Assembly (NCBI GenBank): GCA_035367155.1
Contig: DAOSJI010000006.1
Span: 1-56,220, forward strand
Length of the DNA stretch: 56,220 nt
Direction: 5' to 3'
Source: JAAYSA01 sp035367155
GTDB taxonomy: Bacteria; Bacillota_I; Bacilli_A; RFN20; CAG-826
Part shown: in pieces, positions 52,853 through 56,220 of the stretch
How the letters are laid out: each line of letters starts with the position of its first letter
Position numbering within the stretch: the first letter of the stretch is position 1
Position numbers and translations under genes: made by a program
The notes under the pieces: generated by a model
Seen by the model: only the letters and a program-made list of their open reading frames with translations
The model's database searches: none
What the model was told of the DNA's origin: nothing

Positions 52853-52881
52853 TTGACATCATATTATCATAATGATAATAT
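52853..52881 (+). promoter_or_regulatory. Consensus promoter with 21-bp perfect palindrome before the HAD-ispD-S1-pgi operon
   Basis: TTGACA (52853-52858), a 17-base spacer and TAATAT (52876-52881). A 21-base palindrome with one central base fills 52861-52881. Its core, TTATCAT-A-ATGATAA, has the 7-1-7 geometry of Fur-superfamily (Fur/PerR/Zur) boxes. Confidence 0.65.
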
Positions 52882-52899
52882 ATTAAAGAGGTATTTATT

Positions 52900-53739
52900 A
52901 TGGCAGAAAAACCAATTATGGCGTTTATCTACGATTTTGATAAAACGCTATGTCCTGAAGATATGCAAAATTATTCCTTCATTCCAGCCTTAGGTATGAC
53001 GCCTGAAGAATTTTGGAATGAAACAGGAAAATTTAGTGAAATAACCGGCGTAGAACGAATTTTAGCGTATATGTATATGATGATTGTTCTAGCCAAAGAA
53101 AAAGGCATTGAGTTAACAAAAGAATACTTAAATGGTCTTGGAAAAGATATTCGTTTTTATGATGGTGTCCGTACATGGTTTAAAAGAATCAATGCTCACG
53201 GAGAGCAAAGGAACGTAAAAATCGAACATTATCTTATTAGTAGTGGAACAAAAGAAATCATTGATGGTTGTGCTATTGCACATGAATTTAAAGAAATTTA
53301 TGGTTGTGAGTTTCTATTCGATAAAGAAACAAAAACACCTGTTTGGCCCAAATTAACCATCAATTACACTGCAAAAACGCAGTTCTTCTTTAGAATTTCT
53401 AAAGGAGCCCTTGATATAACTGATGATCAAGCGTTAAACAGAAAGCAAACAATTCGAAGAATCCCATATCGAAATATTGTCTATTTTGGAGATGGGATGA
53501 CAGATGTTCCCATTATGCTTCTAGTTAAAAATAACGGTGGAAAGTCAATTGCTGTTTATCACAAAGGACAACGTGATAAGGTCCACTATTTATTAGAAGA
53601 TGATCGTGTTAATTTTGTCTGTAACGCTGATTATTCATCAAATTCACAATTAGAAAAAATTTCTAAATTACTTATCGACCAAGTTGCTATAACTGAACTA
53701 GTTGAAAGAAAACAAGAAGATTTATCTAAAATTAAGTAG
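52900..53739 (+). CDS. HAD-superfamily phosphatase
   Basis: 279 residues. Motif I is DFDKTLCPED (residues 11-20), motif II LISSGTKEII (~112) and motif IV FGDGMTDVPIM (~202), a phosphoserine-phosphatase-like HAD. Helical cap between motifs I and II. GAGGT start. First gene of the operon with ispD/tarI-like, S1 and pgi. Substrate unknown. Confidence 0.82.
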   Translation: MAEKPIMAFIYDFDKTLCPEDMQNYSFIPALGMTPEEFWNETGKFSEITGVERILAYMYMMIVLAKEKGIELTKEYLNGLGKDIRFYDGVRTWFKRINAHGEQRNVKIEHYLISSGTKEIIDGCAIAHEFKEIYGCEFLFDKETKTPVWPKLTINYTAKTQFFFRISKGALDITDDQALNRKQTIRRIPYRNIVYFGDGMTDVPIMLLVKNNGGKSIAVYHKGQRDKVHYLLEDDRVNFVCNADYSSNSQLEKISKLLIDQVAITELVERKQEDLSKIK

Positions 53740-53765
53740 TTTAGTCATCAACAAAGAGGTGTTTT

Positions 53766-54467
53766 ATGAACTATGCAGTCATTTTAATGGCGGGAAAAGG
53801 CGAAAGATTTGGTGGCCCTCTACCAAAACAATTTTTAAATATTGGTAACAAACCACTTTACTTATATACTGTTGAAACTTTTGCCTTTCATCAAGATATA
53901 GATGCTATTTTGATTGTATGTGAAGAAATGTACAAAAATCGCATTCAAAAAGATATTGTTAAGTTCAAAATACCTAAAATCACTACTTTTATTACTGGCG
54001 GTACTACAAGACAAAGTAGTGCATTTAACGCATTAATTTATCTAAATGCAGTTGGAAAAGAAAATGATATTGTTTTAATCCATGATGGAGATCGCCCTCT
54101 TGTTACTAGCGAAATTATCTCTAATAATATTGCCGCTATGCAAATTACTGATGCTGCAATAACAGCCATTCCTAGTGCAAACTCACTAGGTATTTCATAT
54201 GACAATCAAACTATTAGTTCTTTTCCTCCACGCCAACAATATTATGTCATTCAAACTCCGCAGACATTTAAACTTGGCTTAATTTACAAGGCACATGTAC
54301 AAGCAAATCAACATATTAATAAAATGTACTACACAGATGATGGAAGCATTGTTTTAGCTTATGGCAAGGAAGTTAATATTGTACGTGGCTCAACTCACAA
54401 TTTTAAAATTACAACATATGATGACTTTACATTACTTAAGACACTTTTGAGGTTTAAAAATCAATAA
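53766..54467 (+). CDS. IspD/TarI-family cytidylyltransferase
   Basis: 233 residues. It joins CTP to a sugar-alcohol phosphate: either methylerythritol-4-phosphate (IspD, isoprenoid pathway) or ribitol-5-phosphate (TarI, teichoic acid). MAGKGERFGGPLPKQFL is the CTP-binding loop, TTRQSSAFNAL and IHDGDRPLV follow, and QTPQTFK, TDDGSIVLA are near the end. The usual IHDAARP is IHDGDRP. Neither other MEP genes nor tar genes are adjacent, so the choice is open. GAGGTG start. Confidence 0.85.
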   Translation: MNYAVILMAGKGERFGGPLPKQFLNIGNKPLYLYTVETFAFHQDIDAILIVCEEMYKNRIQKDIVKFKIPKITTFITGGTTRQSSAFNALIYLNAVGKENDIVLIHDGDRPLVTSEIISNNIAAMQITDAAITAIPSANSLGISYDNQTISSFPPRQQYYVIQTPQTFKLGLIYKAHVQANQHINKMYYTDDGSIVLAYGKEVNIVRGSTHNFKITTYDDFTLLKTLLRFKNQ

Positions 54468-54851
54468 ATGGCTAATTTCGAATACAACATTGGTGATATT
54501 ATAGTTGGAACCGTTAAAGAGATACGTCCATACGGTGCAATAATTTCCTTTAATGATGAATTTGAAGGTTTGCTGCATATTTCAGAAATTAGCGATCGTT
54601 ATGTCAGCGACATTAATTACTTTTGTGAAGTTAATAAAAACATCGCAGTTAAAATTATTGATATCAACGAATTTAATAATTTTATGCGTCTTTCATTAAA
54701 AAAAGTTCCAGTAAACCAGCGTTTGCCTGGACCCAAAAGGAAAAAAATGAAAGAAAATATTAAGTTAGAAGAAATTGATTTTACGCCTTTAGCAGAGGCT
54801 CTGCCACGGTGGATTGAAGAATTCAAAAAAAGGAAAGAGGAAAACGACTAA
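54468..54851 (+). CDS. S1 RNA-binding domain protein (CvfD/YugI-like)
   Basis: 127 residues. One S1 domain (~5-75): DIIVGTVKEIRPYGAIISF, EGLLHISEISDRYVSDI, IDINEFNNFMRLSLK. A basic linker (PGPKRKKMK) and an acidic tail follow. Relatives such as YugI/CvfD bind RNA and ribosomes, acting in post-transcriptional control. It begins directly after the previous stop and its stop overlaps the pgi ATG. Confidence 0.85.
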   Translation: MANFEYNIGDIIVGTVKEIRPYGAIISFNDEFEGLLHISEISDRYVSDINYFCEVNKNIAVKIIDINEFNNFMRLSLKKVPVNQRLPGPKRKKMKENIKLEEIDFTPLAEALPRWIEEFKKRKEEND

Positions 54852-56125
54852 TGAGATTAATATTAGATCATACACTGGTAAACCTACCAATTGATAAATA
54901 TAGAGAAAGAGTTAGTTTGATTAATCAAATGATTAACGAAAAGAAAGGTGCAGGCAACGACTATTTAGGTTGGGCTGATTACCCTTTAACATACGACAAA
55001 GATGAGTTTAATGAACTGATTAAAACTTCTAAATATATAAGAGAAAATTTTGATACATTAGTCGTATGTGGTATTGGCGGATCCTACCTTGGAGCAAGAG
55101 CAGCATTAGAAGCTTTAAAAGGCTTTTATAACAAAAGTGATATTGAAATTATTTTTATAGGCCAAACGTTTTCTCCGACTTATACAAAACAGGTTCTTTC
55201 ATATTTAGAAAAACGCAATTTTGCAATTAATGTTATTTCTAAAAGCGGTACAACAACAGAAACTGCAATCGCGTTTCGACTTTTACGACAACTTCTTGAA
55301 AAAAAGGTTGGAAAGAAAAAAGCAAAAGACAGCATTTTTGTAACAACCGATGCAAAAAAGGGTGCTTTAAAAGAGCTTTCTAATAAAGAAGGTTATAAAA
55401 CCTTTGTTCTTCCTAGTGATGTTGGTGGTCGCTTTTCCGTTTTAACCCCTGTTGGACTTCTTCCACTTTCCGTGGCAGGAGTTGACATTAAATCTATGAT
55501 GGCTGGTGCACTTAAAGCTCGTGAAGACATTTTAAAAACATCACTAGAAAAAAACGACTGTTACTTATATGCATGCATGAGAGATTTTTTATATAGAAAT
55601 AATTATTCTGTTGAATTATATGCATTTTATGAACCTCATTTTGCTATGCTAGGCGAATGGTTAAAGCAACTTTATGGTGAAAGCGAAGGGAAAAATAAAA
55701 AAGGCCTCTTCCCTGGATCAGTTACTTTTTCAACTGACTTACATAGTCTAGGTCAGTTTATTCAAGACGGAACGCCGCTTTTGTTTGAAACCGTGATTTA
55801 CATTAACGAACCTTTAGCAGATATCACCATTCCATCTGATGATGATAACTTTGACGGATTAAATTATTTATCAGCAAAACCGCTATCTTTTGTAAATATG
55901 CAGGCTTTTAAGGGAACACTTGTCGCACATGTAAATGAAGGCAAAGTACCAAATATAGTCATTGAAATTTCACACCTTGATGCTTTCAAGATGGGTTATT
56001 TATTTTACTTTTTTATGAGATCGTGTGCTATGAGTGCATATCTTTTAGAAGTAAATCCATTTAATCAACCTGGAGTTGAAGTTTATAAACGTAACATGTT
56101 TAAACTACTTGGAAAAAAAGATTAA
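54851..56125 (+). CDS. pgi: Glucose-6-phosphate isomerase
   Basis: 424 residues, the short bacterial form (usual ~445). It interconverts glucose-6- and fructose-6-phosphate. GIGGSYLGARA (~75), the signature VISKSGTTTETAIAFR (~134), FSVLTPVGLLPLSVAG and the C-terminal NPFNQPGVEVYK are intact. AAGAGGA site inside the S1 gene end. After it, 56126-56220 is AT-rich with no clear gene. Confidence 0.94.
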   Translation: MRLILDHTLVNLPIDKYRERVSLINQMINEKKGAGNDYLGWADYPLTYDKDEFNELIKTSKYIRENFDTLVVCGIGGSYLGARAALEALKGFYNKSDIEIIFIGQTFSPTYTKQVLSYLEKRNFAINVISKSGTTTETAIAFRLLRQLLEKKVGKKKAKDSIFVTTDAKKGALKELSNKEGYKTFVLPSDVGGRFSVLTPVGLLPLSVAGVDIKSMMAGALKAREDILKTSLEKNDCYLYACMRDFLYRNNYSVELYAFYEPHFAMLGEWLKQLYGESEGKNKKGLFPGSVTFSTDLHSLGQFIQDGTPLLFETVIYINEPLADITIPSDDDNFDGLNYLSAKPLSFVNMQAFKGTLVAHVNEGKVPNIVIEISHLDAFKMGYLFYFFMRSCAMSAYLLEVNPFNQPGVEVYKRNMFKLLGKKD

Positions 56126-56220
56126 TAATATTTTATAAACTTTAAAAGCCTTAAATAAAAATAGTATTATATATTAAAATAACTCATATAATGCCAAAAA
56201 TGTGTCGAAAAAATTTTAGG

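Noticed and set aside
1..56220. Whole genome uses code 4 (UGA always Trp)
   Set aside because: Trp is almost always TGG, intact genes contain almost no internal TGA, and maf/EIIB need TGA as stop inside their shared terminator. Only an ambiguous or early state could fit.
1..56220. Reassignment of AGG or CGG, known from some uncultivated Bacilli
   Set aside because: The few AGG and CGG codons I checked (for example AGG in RARRVG near 3275, CGG in LNRKY near 12241) sit where Arg is sensible.
1..56220. Mobile elements or CRISPR
   Set aside because: No transposase, integrase, phage gene, long direct repeat or spacer-repeat array was seen; the decay in the starch island appears to come from point stops and deletions.

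Overview
The window is AT-rich, gene-dense bacterial chromosome. It carries RNase J, CdaA, Spx, long-form HPF, MgtE, YitT, DegV, CvfD-like S1, CoaD/RsmD and a SAM-I-clan riboswitch on metK, which point to a low-GC Bacillota relative. The archaeal-type short ProRS, PduL, compact operons and surface proteins with C-terminal membrane anchors suggest a fermentative, host-associated Bacilli/Mollicutes-neighbour lineage (RF39, Acholeplasma or Erysipelotrichia-like). That placement is inference; there is no 16S gene here. I see no phage, transposase, integrase or CRISPR array.

Layout. 1-3.0 kb: sugar module on the minus strand (NUDIX, GH13 alpha-glucosidase, PucR-type regulator, then the start of an MsmK/UgpC-type ABC ATPase cut by the window edge). 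3.1-20.4 kb: housekeeping (SPFH-like/NfeD-like pair, PgeF-like, coaD-rsmD, def, rnj-maf, nadK and a degenerate membrane EIIB, CYTH, spx, trpS, two HADs/phosphohexomutases, RluA, tRNA-Ser, YitT, a membrane thioredoxin-like protein, cdaA-glmM). 20.7-23.1 kb: secreted alpha-amylase interrupted by TAG. 23.2-33.9 kb: small membrane proteins, two tRNA-Ser genes, proS, a degenerate GGDEF-EAL protein, DegV, HAD, hpf, riboswitch-metK, pduL. 34.1-39.3 kb: mgtE-gtrA-FAD oxidoreductase-GT39 operon, then tRNA-Leu. 39.5-48.1 kb: a LacI-controlled starch/oligosaccharide island showing heavy decay. 48.2-56.1 kb: rex, pepF-like, gpmI, and the operon HAD-ispD-S1-pgi.

The starch functions fit one pathway: surface starch-binding protein and amylase outside, CUT1 ABC uptake (binding protein, permeases, and the ATPase near position 1), GH13 glucosidase inside, then phosphoglucomutase, pgi and gpmI in glycolysis, with PduL and Rex for fermentative acetyl-CoA/redox balance. 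Much of the outer part looks broken: the binding protein has three in-frame stops, the amylase one, the second permease is truncated and fused to a foreign tail, and the GH30 enzyme lacks its C-terminus.

The most interesting signal is UGA. Of about 54 genes with visible ends, almost all use TAA or TAG. Two in-frame TGAs (rex, and the surface starch-binding protein) sit where reading Trp restores a conserved or expected C-terminus. Yet maf and the facing EIIB gene both end in TGA inside one perfect terminator palindrome, which only works if UGA stops. The window therefore shows either an early or ambiguous UGA(Trp) state or two independent TGG-to-TGA nonsense mutations. A second theme is apparently leaderless transcription: three genes have a -10 box only 6-8 bases before the start codon.
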